A DNA stretch of 64,000 nt from Ectocarpus siliculosus (lineage: Eukaryota > Sar > Phaeophyceae > Ectocarpales > Ectocarpaceae), in the NCBI GenBank assembly GCA_000310025.1, contig FN649727.1, positions 9,088,355 to 9,152,354 of the forward strand. Direction: 5' to 3'. Below the pieces are notes generated by a model. The model was given only the letters and a program-made list of their open reading frames with translations. It was not told the DNA's origin and ran no database searches. Made by a program: the position numbers and the translations under genes. Each line of letters starts with the position of its first letter. Position 1 is the stretch's first letter. Below are positions 11,271 to 23,600 of the stretch, piece after piece.

Positions 11271-14200
11271 TCACGTTGCGATGACGGTGTCTGACATGCC
11301 ATTCCTTCCTAGCAACGCCGCCAGGTTCGACATGGCCGCCACGTCTGTGCACGCCGTTCCTTTCAACGCCGCCCTGCAAAGATTTGCGGCGTCTTCGAAG
11401 TCTTCACTCAGCAGAAATAAAATACAATGAATATCGATGAAGAGGGGGGCGCGGGCGGGGGTGGGAGCAAGCTTCAGTCGTACACCAAAAAATAAAGACG
11501 AGGGCCGCTTCTTTGAAACGACAGAGAGCGGGTTCAGGCACGCCGCGCTAGTTCAAGTATGTACAGTCTTCCATCAGTGAGGCACGTACTTCAAGGATAG
11601 ACAGAAAGGACCCATCTCTAACGAGCAATGTCATCGATATCAACGTGTGCTATTAGCATCACCCCACGAGGATCTCGCACCTCCTTCCTCCGCAAGGGCA
11701 TGCGCAAGGCAAAGTTGGGCCCCCGAATGCTCCTCGTTGTCTCGAATTACTTTCCGCAGCAGGACTTTGGCCTCTCGCGCGTCGCCACCTGCAGCCTTCC
11801 GTCTGATGCCACCGGACCCCTCTGAGGCGGGTTCTGTACGTCGGCGTTGGAGGAGGAGCTTGCCGAGGTTGAATTGCGCTGTGGTGCTGCGAGGGGGATT
11901 GAAGGTTGGGCGCCGCGAGGAGATTCTTTTTACTCGGCGCAGAGATTGTGTGGCACCAGCGATAGTGTACGAGCTCGCCAGGAGTAACAGGTGGTGTACC
12001 TGACCTCTACTCACCAGTCCGGATCGCACCGAATCGCCTCCCTCAGATTCTCGAGTGCACCCTCCAAGTTATTCTCAACCATAGCCAGGAACCGCCCATA
12101 GTCCGCTCGTGTCAACGCGTCAGACGGGCTAGATCTCACCGCTCGCTCGAATAGCTGCTTCGCCTAAGGTGGCAAAAGTATTATTGCGATATTCAGCGCA
12201 GCTGAGTTGCGCGGCGCTCTCGTCAACAACTAGAAGTATTGTTGTTCGCGAGAAGGGTTAAAATCGTTGTTCCTTTCCCTCGTCGACCGTGAAGGCGAAC
12301 CTTCGACACATGAAGTAACCCTTATCTACACATTTTCGGACCCATGAAGATGAGAGAAGCTCCCAGTTCCCTTCACTGTACCGACTTCCAAGCTCACGTG
12401 CCCAAACGTCAGGAGGTCGCGAGGTTACCAAACGAACCAGTGCCAAACAACTTATGTCCACAATTGACCTCAACGTCCGCCTTTACCTCAGAATAGTCGC
12501 CGTTCTTCGTGGTCTCTTCCTTGAGGACGGCAAGGTTGTACAGAGCGTAGCTGTGTTCCGAGTTGACAACCAAGCATTGTCTATACATCGCCTCGGCCCG
12601 CTGGAAAGCCGGTTGTTGTGAACAGAAGGAAGGGAGGGTGGACAAGCGATCTGAAGCACGGTTCCATCCTCGGCGGTTGAGAACGATACAGTCCTCGCAA
12701 TGTTTGCAGTGGCTGCGGACACCTTTACCAGTAAAGTGCCAGGAGCATGCAACTGCTGTATTGGATCGCGCGTTGATATCGGGATGCAGGTTCTTTACCA
12801 GCTACAAGGAGAGTTTTTTGTTGCGGCGACGGAACGATGGGGTGGGTGGTCTTGCTGTCGACGTGACAAACGGTACGTCACTCGACTTTTTTTTGGTATT
12901 TTAGGGCGGGAACTCCCTGCCGCCATGCGGAAAAAACGCGTTCAAGTTTGTTTCAGCTTTGTGACTGGCTTCTTGTTCTCCTACGCACGGAGCCGTTGTC
13001 TAGGGTGACACACTTGTCTGTCCACCGTCCACTACACGTGGCAGGGTAGTCTCTACTCAGCCTCTAGGAAATACGTTCTCTACCTTCTTCCCTCTTAGGC
13101 GATAGCAACGGGTACAAAATGAGAGGTCCTCACCTCCTGTTGCTTCAGGCTACTATCGAGCAAGACGGCGTAGTTATAGATTGAGTTGGCATGGAAGGGG
13201 TCGATCGCGCGAGCCTTCTTGTACAACGCCTCCGCTCCGACAACATCTCCACGTTTCTGATGCGACCCAGACCGACGGAATTCGGGATGGAAGGGGTGAT
13301 GAGGCATCAGTGGGGCAAACAGGTACACATTGTGCGTTCAGACGCAGAATGGTCGGTACCGCCGGGCAGGGGGCTCAAAGGGTTGGGTATAGGCAGTGTT
13401 CGAGTTGCTGTTCCGTACACGTACAAACAGAAGGTGGTTCTTCTTCAAAATGCCCACGTCAAGTATTTCTTATTTCTCTGTGCGCCCCTCAATCGTGTCT
13501 GAGAGATCAAAACCGATGGCAACAAATAAATGACCATATCTCAATGATCGGACGGTGCCAATCCACTACTACAGCAGTAGTCTAGGGTTTCTCGGTGGGT
13601 TTGCAAGCGCCGTCACCTGGCTGAAAATTATCACAACGCAACAACCGTAGTCAGTAGACTACCGTGCAGGATTTTCTGTTGAAGCCTTGATCCGTGCGTG
13701 CCCAAATGATCCCAAACTCGCTTTCTTTACCTCAGCGAGAAAAAGCCCGAAGTTCGAGAAGTTGTTCGCATTGACGGGATCGGCATGCACCGCACGCTTG
13801 TACAACCCTTCGATTTTGTCGAGCAGCGGCGCTGAGGTGCAGAGCTGCCCGTGCAGCAACACCGCCAGGTTGCCCAGACTTTCCGCATGCGACGGATTTG
13901 CGGCGATGGCTGCTTCGAACAACGTCTTGGCCTTTTAGAGCGAATACAATGAGGTGACACCGCGTTTCAATTGAAGAGGCAACTCGTGGGTCAGTGTAGA
14001 GATGGTGCCAATAATGTTCTGAGTTCCTGATCCCGATCATGAAGCAAGCAAGGTGCTTCGTGGAGTTGGTAGGACACACGAGAGGGAAGACAAAAACGGA
14101 GAGGAAAGCAAAAACACTTGTCTCTTGTCTGTACATAGGTCTGTGTAGTGGAGCAGTGCAGTGCACCCAAGCAAAACGTACCTAGCACCTACACAAGAAA

Positions 14201-15085
14201 AAGTGATGAAACTCGTCGTGCGCTATGGAATGTGCAGCTCATTTTTTTTGTCCGCGTGACTCTGCCGTATCGTGCGAGGCACGACTTGGTAACGTATGTT
14301 CGTAAGGCACCGGATTGTACACAACAACAGCAGCACGAGATTCGACACCCTAGCAGGGACTTGTTTGAGGTATGCATACCTTCTCGTAATCGTTTTCCAC
14401 GTGCTTTACGAAGCCCCCGTACTTGCATAATATGGACGAGTGCGTTGGGTGCGCTTCCACCGCCTTCTTGTATGCGGTTGCGGCGGCCTGTGGGGAGAGA
14501 ATAATGATTTGGACGGCAAACAAACATCATCGTTCCGGTATGAAGTCTTTCCTTTTGAGCACGACGTCTCCTAAGAAACGAGAGCAGTCTGCGACAGGCT
14601 CGTTGACGTCGAGTTGGCAACCGCATGTTGGTCGCAAAAGAGTTCACGCTGCTGTCCAGTCCCGGCTACATGCATAAAATTCTCACACGGTGGTCCCGCT
14701 TGATCTTGTGCAGGAAAACGGCGTAGTTTCCCATGGCCAACGCATCTCTGTCGTTAATCCGCAACGCCCGCTTGTACAGCCCCTCGGCCTTAACTGCCCC
14801 CTCGCTGCCGTTTCCTTCCACTAGCGCCGCGTACCACCCCATGGCCAGGCCTCTAGTCTCGCCGTCGGACGACGGAGATCCATGCTTGGTGGCGTGGTGG
14901 GGGCATTTCAGGGCCTTCTCGAAGAACGATCCAGCCTCGTCGTTTCGACCGAGGTCGGCGAGGAGGTGTGCTAGGGCGGTGAGGGTGAACACGTCCTCTT
15001 GCTTGGCGACGGCCGCTCTGAAGCTGGACTCCACGCTGTCTACGGCCAGCTGGTCCTGCCCTACCATTGAGGACTCGTTCGGCAT
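11271..15085 (-). CDS. Tetratricopeptide (TPR) repeat protein, 8 exons, 476 aa
   Basis: Exons on the minus strand: 15085-14687, 14487-14380, 13931-13731, 13256-13134, 12600-12487, 12163-12015, 11886-11681 and 11401-11271. All introns are GT-AG and the exons join in one frame of 477 codons. Almost every exon is one or two TPR units of 36-45 residues. Examples are AEGLYKRALRINDRDALAMG, AKTLFEAAIAANPSHAESLG, AEALYKKARAIDPFHANSIY, AKQLFERAVRSSPSDAL and FEDAANLCRAALKG, with the usual A..(L/Y)Y..A....P pattern. There is no signal peptide or membrane segment. TPR solenoids are protein-binding scaffolds; the role of this one is unknown. The start is the first ATG of exon 1 (MPNESSMVGQ). The end is less sure: the TGA at 11271-11273 overlaps a possible GTGAGA donor. 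A partial copy of exon 7 lies at 3858-4062. Confidence 0.85.
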
Positions 15086-16546
15086 GTAATATGGGCGTTG
15101 GTCGAGCGCAAATCTTGGTTGGATACGCGAGAGATCTCCGTTCTCCGGAGATCTGGTAGATCGTCGCGCGGTGTTGCCCCTTGCGGTTTCATGTTTTATG
15201 GACCATTTTTTTTATGTTTTATTTGGAGGGGCAGACACACGGTTACTTTTCACTCTCGACAGGCCCAGACCAACAAGTCAACCACAATGCACTCGAAAAT
15301 ACTAGGGGATGGCAGTTCTATGATTGGCACATGCTACGCGCCTCTGTTGGTTGTTGGTTGTATTGTGTAGAAGAGTACATGCTACGCGCCTCTGTTGGTT
15401 GTTGGTTGTATTGTGTAGAAGGATTTCTCGTTCCGTGGCTCCGAGCAGAATGAAACCGCGTACCATCACTTTCTTCCCAGGTTGACAGACGATATCACCA
15501 CCGCTGGACCGATTGTCAACGCTCGGCTACTCGACGACAAAGAGGATGCCCAAATCACACGATATGTTGTTGGAAAGCTCTCCACCACAATCTAACGCGA
15601 CGATTTTTTGCACCGCCACTCTTTTTGTTGCGGAGCATTGGAGCTTCGAAATCAGTCCAGGGAGTGCGATATCTTACGTCACGTAGGGACGTCGTTGGAT
15701 GCTTTCCAAAAAGAAATGCGTCCTTAGTGATTGTCGTGTACGTTAACGAGATTGTAGATGTTGCAACGTCCTCGCGAAGTTGTTGGAGGCAGACCAGCCC
15801 AAGCTGTATGACAGTGAGGCAATACTGACAATGCAAGCACGGATTGGAGCTCCCATACGGCAGAAATGCTGATATATAGTGTAATCGCTGATTTCATTAC
15901 TAGAAAGGGGGTCGGTGCAGCCTAAGAAGATATCTGATCCCGTCACGACAAGATGTCCGCAAATGGAACATCTTAATTCGTACAAACTCGCATTCGTCTG
16001 CACTCGTACAAGAAAATGTACACACACCTTTTTAGATTTCCAGCGACATGGCTCACTTTCGGCACAACGTATGATACATCAACATACATGGCGCGCGCAG
16101 ATTCGACGCAAACAAAGAAGAAACATCAAGGTTTTCAAAGTTTCCGTGGGGCCTACCTCCGATGGGACGACTCAAGCATCCTCTACTTGCTGCCTTCAAC
16201 ATAAACTCTAGGAGAAAAGTCACGACTGCTAATGTATATCGGAATATGAAAGCTGCCCTACCCTCACAACATATTAGACGAACTCAATGTGCTTGATACA
16301 GTTGCTGCACGGATACGCCATCAAAACAAACAAGCAACGACAACCTCCACCAATTCTAACGCGGTGCCAAAAGACCTAAGACGGTGGGGACAAAAAAAGG
16401 GAAATGCGTCAGCATTTCTCTTGCATGTCCTTTGAAAATAATTCACGCCACGGCCTACGTACGGGCTAACGTCACTTGCGTGATAAAACAGATACTGACG
16501 TGGGTAAATTCAGCGAAAGAGTACCGACAGAAAGGCTACAAAAATC
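15086..16546. other. Intergenic between the TPR gene and the kinase gene
   Basis: Apart from a 48-bp duplication (15329-15424), no structure or gene was recognised. It holds the TPR gene's 5' flank (starting at 15086) and the kinase gene's 3' flank (ending at 16546), since both genes lie on the minus strand. Confidence 0.5.
15329..15424. repeat. 48-bp tandem duplication
   Basis: Two near-identical 48-bp copies, each starting around ACATGCTACGCGCCTCTGTT and ending TTGTGTAGAAG. The second starts 48 bp after the first (landmarks 15331 and 15379). Confidence 0.9.
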
Positions 16547-19500
16547 TTAGCCAGTGATCTGGACGATCGATTGCCCGACTTGCAGCACGTCTCCGTGTTG
16601 CAGCACGGCGGCTCCCTCCAGCCGGTCCTCGTTAACGAAGCTCCCGTTCAGGCTGCCCAGGTCTTCGAGGCCGATCCCATCTGCACCTGGGCGTAAGATG
16701 GCGTGCCTGGGGAAAGGGCGCACCACCGAGGACAAAAACACGCGTCAACAAAGAACCAGCGGAAAACAGGCTCATTATTGGCGCGCCAACGTACGAAACT
16801 GCTGCCGGTTTCGTTGCAAGCCCGAGCTTGCCGCAGCACCTGGCGAAATGACACCAGCGGGCGACTCGTTGTCACCAACCATCCTTACGAGCCCAACCAG
16901 GCCTTACAGAGCATCCGGTCAATCTGGAGTGGAGCTCAGAAGTCATCGCTCAAAAGGACACACGCGGAAACGAGCACGACCTCCACTTCACGGAAAGCAA
17001 AAAATCTAAATCTTTGTGGCGCGGATGGATCGCTCGTCGGCATGCTCCTCATGAGCACAGGGCATGAGCACAATACGACATGTTGGTACTCTCTACGGCG
17101 AGGTCGGGAAAGAGAACAATGACGGGAAGCCCGACAACGCCCGACGGCTTTGCACCACAGACCGCACTTGTCCGAAACCTCGAAGTCTTTGTCGAGCCGC
17201 AGGCCGTTCCTCCTGGGCGCGTTCCGCCCAACGCGGACCTCAGCACCGCTCGCCTTCATCCTGAGCGTCTCCCCTTCATGGGGACCTGAAACCACCTGTA
17301 GCCATCGACAGAGCGCGCGGTATGCATACCAGCCGGGTGTTGTTTTCAATTGCACGTGCTTCCGTGGGGTACGGAAAGTGCTTCCGTTTGGGTATGGAAG
17401 GCACTTCTGTTTGGGTACGTAATGACGAGTGGAAGCCTCTCTTCCTCTGGGTGCGTGGTCAATGAGCAACCATCGGCGCTTGTCTTTGTTTGGGAAGTCG
17501 TCGTAGACTCAACGCAACAAGAATTGGAACGACCCACGTTCATACCCCCCCGTACAACGTGCTTCTCTAGCGCACCCCCCGCCGGACCTCGCTCGCGCCC
17601 TCCGAACCACCAACACAAACCGTCCTGACACCATGTTCGCCTCGGCGCAAACACACCTCAAGCAGGAAGACCCCGTTAGCCTTCGCCTTTGTAGCCTTGG
17701 CGCGAGTGCTCTTCTTGACAGCCGCCGCCGCCGCCGTTGATAGTTTCTCCGTAGGTTTGGTGCCTCGCCGGCCTGTCCCCTTATTCGCCGCCCCGTTCAC
17801 AACCTTCGTGACTTGGAGGTCCTCCTCCTCCTCTTCCTCCCCTTCGTCCATGCCGTGCTCTTGGAGCGCGTCATGGAATTCCTCCCCGTCTTTCGGCGAC
17901 GACAGCCGGCGGCTACGCCGAACCGCCGTCGTGGCGCGCTGCTTGGGAGACCCAGGTGCCGGCGGCGGCGCCTTCGCGGATGACGCCTCTCCTCGCCCCT
18001 TCCCCTTCCTTCCTTTACCCTTCCCGTCGTCGACACACGCCCCCACGTCCCGCTCCTCCTCCCGTGACGCGGCCTTAGATGATCCGCGGGTCGAAGCGCC
18101 AGCGGCGGCGGCCGGAGTCTTGGATTTAGGTGCGGCGCGTCCTCCTCTCGCCCCGCCTGCTGCCGCCCCGCCGCTCTCCATGGACTTGAGCATGGCGTCG
18201 AGGCTGTCGTAGTCGGGAGTCTCTTCGTACTCCAAGCCGCGCACGGCCTTCATGTACTTGAGCATGCCCGCCGGGCATCCCTCGCACACCTCTTCGAGCG
18301 TGGTGGACTTCTTGGATGCGAGGCCGTCCTTGACGCTAGTCGACCCGCTCCAAGGCAGGGCTCTGTCGCCCTCCTTCAGCATGGCCACGATCACGTAGCC
18401 GAGAGACTCGAGGTCGTCGCACCTGCACGCGCGCGCACACACACACGATCCAATCGGAAGGAGTCAACCGAAATTCAGCGGACACAGGACATATATCTGC
18501 CGTGCTGCAAAAACTCACACCGCAACATGGGGGGCACGGGCCAAAGAGCGAATAATAGCTCGGGCAGTAAAAGCATACAAGTACACCGTGCAACAGACAC
18601 CTTTCTTTGTGTCAGCACAAGGGGGTGTGGCAAAGAGCGGACGGAAAACAAGACAAGAAAAAAGAGCGCGCCAGCGGTAAACGTCGACAGACATGCGCCT
18701 CAACAAAACCAATTGTCCCGCCAGCCCCCCGCGCAAAACCGATCCTACTTCGAGCCTCAATTGCGGTTGGGGCCTCTTCACTGAGGGTGGACCTTGTCAG
18801 ACCACTATTCCGTCGAAAATCGAAAATCGAAAATCGAAAATGTCACTGATTGGACAGAGCTCCAGTGTTCCGCCGCCGGTTTTTCGATCTGGGGATAAAA
18901 GTTCCGAATATTCTCCGATATGCTAGAATCATAAGCGAGCACGAACAGACTCGAAATCGAAAATTGAAAATGCCAACCGGAACATCAAGCTGGCTGCCAC
19001 ACCCTCACAGAATCGTACATGCCTCCATACTCGTCTAGCCACCTACAGACTGCTTGGTGATGCGAGCGAGATCTGCCCTAAGTTGAGAGAGAGAGAGTCA
19101 TCGCCGTGAAATTATTTCTTTGTAAACGCAGTTCAACGGCAGCTATTTTGGCTTTCCTACATCAGCACGCCCCATTCAATCACATATTGCTCGCTGAGTT
19201 CGAAGCGTATCGATGCGAGACAAAGACCCCCAACCCGCCTGATTATGGCCGTTGTTCGGAGCTATCGTTCGCTGTCTTGGATGCCGTTTGGCTCTCATGG
19301 TCATGGTTTGAATCATCGCAACCGGCATGTACGGGCCTTGTTCGCCTCTTCCAGGTTGATTTTCGATTTCGATACCCCGCCTGCGCTGTGTAGAGCCAAC
19401 CCGACATCGAAAATCAAATCTAATTTCGATTTCGATTTCGATTTTCGATGCAACAGTTTTTTAACAAGGTCCACCCTGACTCCCATACCTTCCAGCGCTG

Positions 19501-20102
19501 GCACCCCCATGGCATTTGAGAGACAGGAACTCCGGGGTGCCCTGGATCTGGGCGCTTTGGCCCTGGGGCTTGATTGCGCCTGCCGGTCCGGTATACCTGG
19601 TGTCAAGCACCAGCCAAAAGGACGCGCATCATGCCAAGGCAAAGGTCGATTTGTTTCGTGTATCTACCCTCTGGCCTGAATCTGTCTCGCTGGCTGAGCG
19701 AATGGCGCCCCCTGTTGAAATGCGAGTCGGCCTAAGAAATGCTGTTACATGCACCGTTCTCTAGAGGAAGTCGGGGAGTGGTCAATTATGATATGCTCAG
19801 CATGGACCGTGTCGACGTCACGAGAAAGCTTCACTCTCGCGAAAAGAGGAAACAAGCAACATCTTGGTCCCACCACACACAACCAAATGAGGTTCTGATT
19901 TCTCCGACGTTGGTCCTACGGCGACTAACCTCGCGCTGAGCCCGAAGTCGATCAGGAAGATCTTATCCTCATCGGCTGAGTCCGGCACCCCGAACATGAA
20001 ATTTTCTACGATGGGACGCGGCAGCAAGTGGGGGGGGCAGCGAGGGGCAGTGTTGGGAGTGATGCAGCTATTTCGGTTCTGTGTGACCCCCCCGGTCTTT
20101 CT

Positions 20103-20134
<32 letters not shown>

Positions 20135-23100
20135 GCCACCATCAGCTGCACCGCTGTAGGATGAGAACCCTTTTCACCTCCCAAGGTTGGTGCTGGAATA
20201 AAACACAAGGCCATGCGCTCTTCCCGTACATACCGACCAACTCCTAGCCAAGCAACCCCCACAAGCCTCACATAAAGTTCATTAAATATAACACTATGCA
20301 AACACAACGTTCGTCCTGAAGTATCAGTGATTTCGATTGCCGCCATCTCTTCGAGTACTTCGACCGCAGAAACAAATACCTCTTCCACCACGCCGCGCGA
20401 CATCAGCTTCCAAACCTACCTACCTATACAGCACCCCGCAAAGCGCCCGTCCCATGCTCAAGGATCAACATCGAAACCGCGCAACCCTTCTACCACGGCC
20501 ACAATAGACTCGCATGCTTTCGATGGTTCGTACCCCCGTCTACGTTCGCGACTCCCTCGCACCTGGCTTGACGTCAATGAACACCATCCTGCAGCTCTCG
20601 TGCAGGGTGCGCAGGAGGGCCAGCATCTGTCTCGCGTAGCCGGCCTTGCGAGCCACCGACCAGCCTTCGCTCTTCTTTAGCGCGGCTTCCACGTCCGGAC
20701 CAAGCCTGCTCATCACGAGGTAACGCAGGTTCTGGTCTTCGCCGTAGCCCCCGGGTGGGATCTGTTTTCGTTTGTTTTGGTTTCCAGAGGGGGGAAATGA
20801 AATCCCCAAGGATAAGCGCGACATGGAATAGATCGAATTCGTAGGTAAGAGAGAAGGCGGGCTGGCCCTCAACGAACGTTCTATCGAAAGCTGGCACAAA
20901 AAAAAAAAAACTGCTGTGTACGATGTTTACTTTTCTTTACCCGGAAGAAGTCAAGGAATTTCGGGTAAATCTTCGGGGAAGATCAGCATTTCGAAAACAA
21001 CTTGTTTCAACAAGAACCCGATGCGTGAGTAGCCTATTTTTTTGTTTCTTCGCAAAGGGCTTGTCAACGCCGTCAGCCACAGACTGCGGTGACCAGAGCA
21101 ACACAACGGATACGGTGGTGATGAGCAAGACAACGGCCGGTGCCCTGCACAACGCAGACCGGCTCAGCATCTTTTCATTGGGTAATGGTCTTATTTCTCG
21201 CACAAGACAGCCGTGGTTTGGCATGAATGGATCACACTGCTGGACGGAATGGAAACAGGCAGATTGTTGTAGGCACAATTGGATGTAGGCTGGGAGGAGG
21301 CGAAGGGGTTCACCACCGGGTTTGGCAGCGTTTGTCATTAGTTAGTGCTAGAAGTTTTCGTGGTATGGTCCCTCGGTCTCGGTGCTGGTTTTCCTGACCA
21401 CCGGTGCTGCTGTTGTGGCGACAAACGCCAAGATGTTTCCTCTCTCTCTATGTTTTACATTTACCCTCGCCTCGCCCGCTCTCCTCGCCTTCCCAATCCC
21501 TCCGTCTTTCCTCCCGCGCGACGGTTCCAACCTAACCCCTTTAGGGTCGGTCTTAAGTCTTAACGAAGAAATCAGATCTCGAAATCACATTTCGATATAA
21601 GAGTAAAAGAGTCGGATCTACCCAAATCCGGACAGAAATGGCCTGTGTGTCTTAACGGGAGATCTGCCAAATGGAAACGAATCTCTGCAGTCCACCGCGA
21701 ACAACCCGAGAGGTCCGCCGCTTGCCAACTGCCAGATTGCTGTCGTAACGTACTGTTATGACGTGGCCGCACCACATAAGGAGTTATCGCTCCCGACAAG
21801 CACACACAAACGCGTACATGGCCTCTGTGCGGTACTGACACGATGTCTATATGCATGTGAGAGTTTGAATCGAGCCTCGTCCGACGGAAAGCCGCCAATT
21901 CGTCTGTGCATTTGAAGTTCGACAACCCACGGGAGATTGCCCCACAGACCAACACATCCCACACACGTTTTTTTCGGCACCAGTCACGTGCAACAACGAT
22001 GCGCAGTCACCCTCCCTTTGGGTTGGCTTTTTTTGCTCTCTCTTTCGTCTGTGCTCGGCGGTGGATGGAGTTCGTGTGGATGGGGGTAGGTGGGCACGCG
22101 CCGTGCATGCGAGTAGACCGTGGTCCCGCAACTATGGACGCTGTTCACCCAAATCGGGATCCGACTAAATTATTTCACCTTTTTTCAAATCCCGATTTGG
22201 TTTTGGGTCGTCCTGTTTCAAGTCCTAAAGGTTCGACGGGTTCCATAACATTTCAGCCAATCAACGAAAGAGTTCTGTGGATCTTACGGTCTTCTAACCA
22301 AATCTGAATGTGATTTCGAGATCTGATTTCTTCGTTGAGACCGACCCTTATCCCTCACCCTTCCGCGTGGCGGAACTGCAAGTGTAGACGTAGCTTTTCC
22401 TTACGAACGGCACGCCTGCTCCACACTCGACCAGTACCGAAGAGGTGGACAGACGGCACCCCCTATAGACCGACTTTCAAAACTCGATTTCTCACAACCA
22501 AGGGGAGAGCGGAAAGAGCCCGATAATTCCACGGAAAGCCCTCGACAAGGTGTTTCCCAAAAACTACATGCAGCTTTCTCAGTTGTTGGTGTTGGCACAA
22601 TTGATTGTTGAGCAGTCGAGCTTTGAAATCAATCCGTCTAGGCGTTCCCACCTCTTATGGTATGCCCACTATATACAACGACACAGGTGACAGCGACCTG
22701 TCACACGTTCGTGATTGGTCAAAACCGCGGTTGTTCAAGTCTAGTCTTCGTTCCCCTGTCCCCCTTAGTCTAAAGCCTCCTTCCCCATCCCCACCAAGTC
22801 CGCGGGTTGTCACAGGGCAACATCACCCGCTGTACGTGTGTGAGTGCCGAGTCGAAATGGCCGCCTGTGCCGTATTTCCCCGAGGACAGTAGGGTGCTGG
22901 GGCACAGAGGAGCCGCGACTGCTGCAACAGAACAAAAGAAATAAAGGAACCGAAGTTGGCTATCGTCTTGTATCATCTTGTACATGTCATCCCCTCGGCA
23001 TGCAAAGCTGCCGGTCCGTTGAAAAATAAGCCAACTCGCACGCCGCGGTGGCTGCTGGTTTCCGCGTGGAATGGGTAGGTGCATACAATGTGCTGTGGCC

Positions 23101-23600
23101 TGACACTCACGCTTGAACGCGGGTAGACCCACACGAATTGTTCGGTTGGTTATCAACTCGATGCCATCAGCACCTTTCGCACGTGCTACAGCGTTGGCTG
23201 ACGAGCAGCCTCGGTTGCTACGGCTGAGTGTAAGTAGAAGTATGCGACATCGCAGCACACATACAAGTATTGTATTTAGAATGTTCCTGTACACAGCTGC
23301 ACGCACCTCAACGACCCCTCCGTGTTCGGCTAGAAAACCTTTGTACAGCGTGTACTCGTAGTAGATCATATCCGCATGCTTCTCCTCTTCCGTTTTCTTT
23401 CGCTTCCTCCCCTTGGTCATGGCGGGAGGGAGGCCCACAGGCAGAGGCGCGATCTTGGCAACAAACGGCCCATCCGATGCTCCCGCGCTTTCTGCCCGGG
23501 CGTCGATCGCTTCGTATACCTCCGCACACCCTCCTGATCCCACCAGAGCGCCCAGCTTCCATTTATTTTTCAGCACGGTACCTGTCAGAGACGGATTCAT
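16547..23600 (-). CDS. CK1/VRK-like protein kinase with C-terminal FHA domain, 7 exons, 576 aa
   Basis: Minus-strand exons: 23600-23307, 20761-20563, 20005-19930, 19596-19489, 18422-17657, 17295-17168 and 16706-16547. All introns are GT-AG and the joined frame is 577 codons. Kinase domain (about 7-290): Gly-rich loop GSGGCAEVYEA (21-31), Lys49, the catalytic-loop segment FIDVKPENFMFG (Asp161), DFG at 184-186, GTPEFLS (209-215) in place of the CK1 GTARYAS, and CDDLESLGY matching the family DDLESLGY. HRD is replaced by FID, but the catalytic Asp, Lys and Asn remain. A long Lys/Arg/Ala/Glu-rich linker (about 300-475) looks nuclear-targeting. The FHA domain (482-576) shows VGRN (503-506), VSDKHA (521-526) and LGSLNGSFVN, i.e. 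the phosphothreonine-binding Arg, Ser, His and Asn. CK1/VRK kinases phosphorylate Ser/Thr; FHA domains read pThr. Substrates are unknown. Intron 1 (2.5 kb) and intron 4 carry TIR elements. Confidence 0.88.
18785..19476. mobile_element. Non-autonomous TIR transposon (MITE-like), 692 bp, in kinase intron 4
   Basis: The two ends are inverted copies of each other: GGGTGGACCTTGT at 18785, and its reverse complement ending at 19476. Each is followed inward by a run of CGAAAATCGAAA words. The flanks are TGA (18782-18784) and TGA (19477-19479), a plausible 3-bp target duplication. No transposase ORF is present. A 3-bp duplication and ends starting GGG suggest a PIF/Harbinger-type element; the class is inferred. 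Confidence 0.75.
20101..20133. repeat. (CT)n microsatellite in kinase intron 2
   Basis: An uninterrupted CT run preceded by CTCTACT, inside the intron between the exons ending 20563 and starting 20005. Confidence 0.9.
21544..22347. mobile_element. Non-autonomous TIR transposon, 804 bp, in kinase intron 1
   Basis: The left end (GGGTCGGTCTTAAGTC...) and the reverse complement of the right end (GGGTCGGTCTCAACG...) share about 40 bp, differing mainly by a short indel; GAAATCAGATCTCGAAATC is common to both. The element is flanked by TTA on both sides (21541-21543 and 22348-22350). TTA fits the TWA target of PIF/Harbinger elements. It has no transposase ORF. A smaller inner inverted repeat (CAAATCGGGAT / ATCCCGATTTG) lies near 22151-22200. 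Confidence 0.82.
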
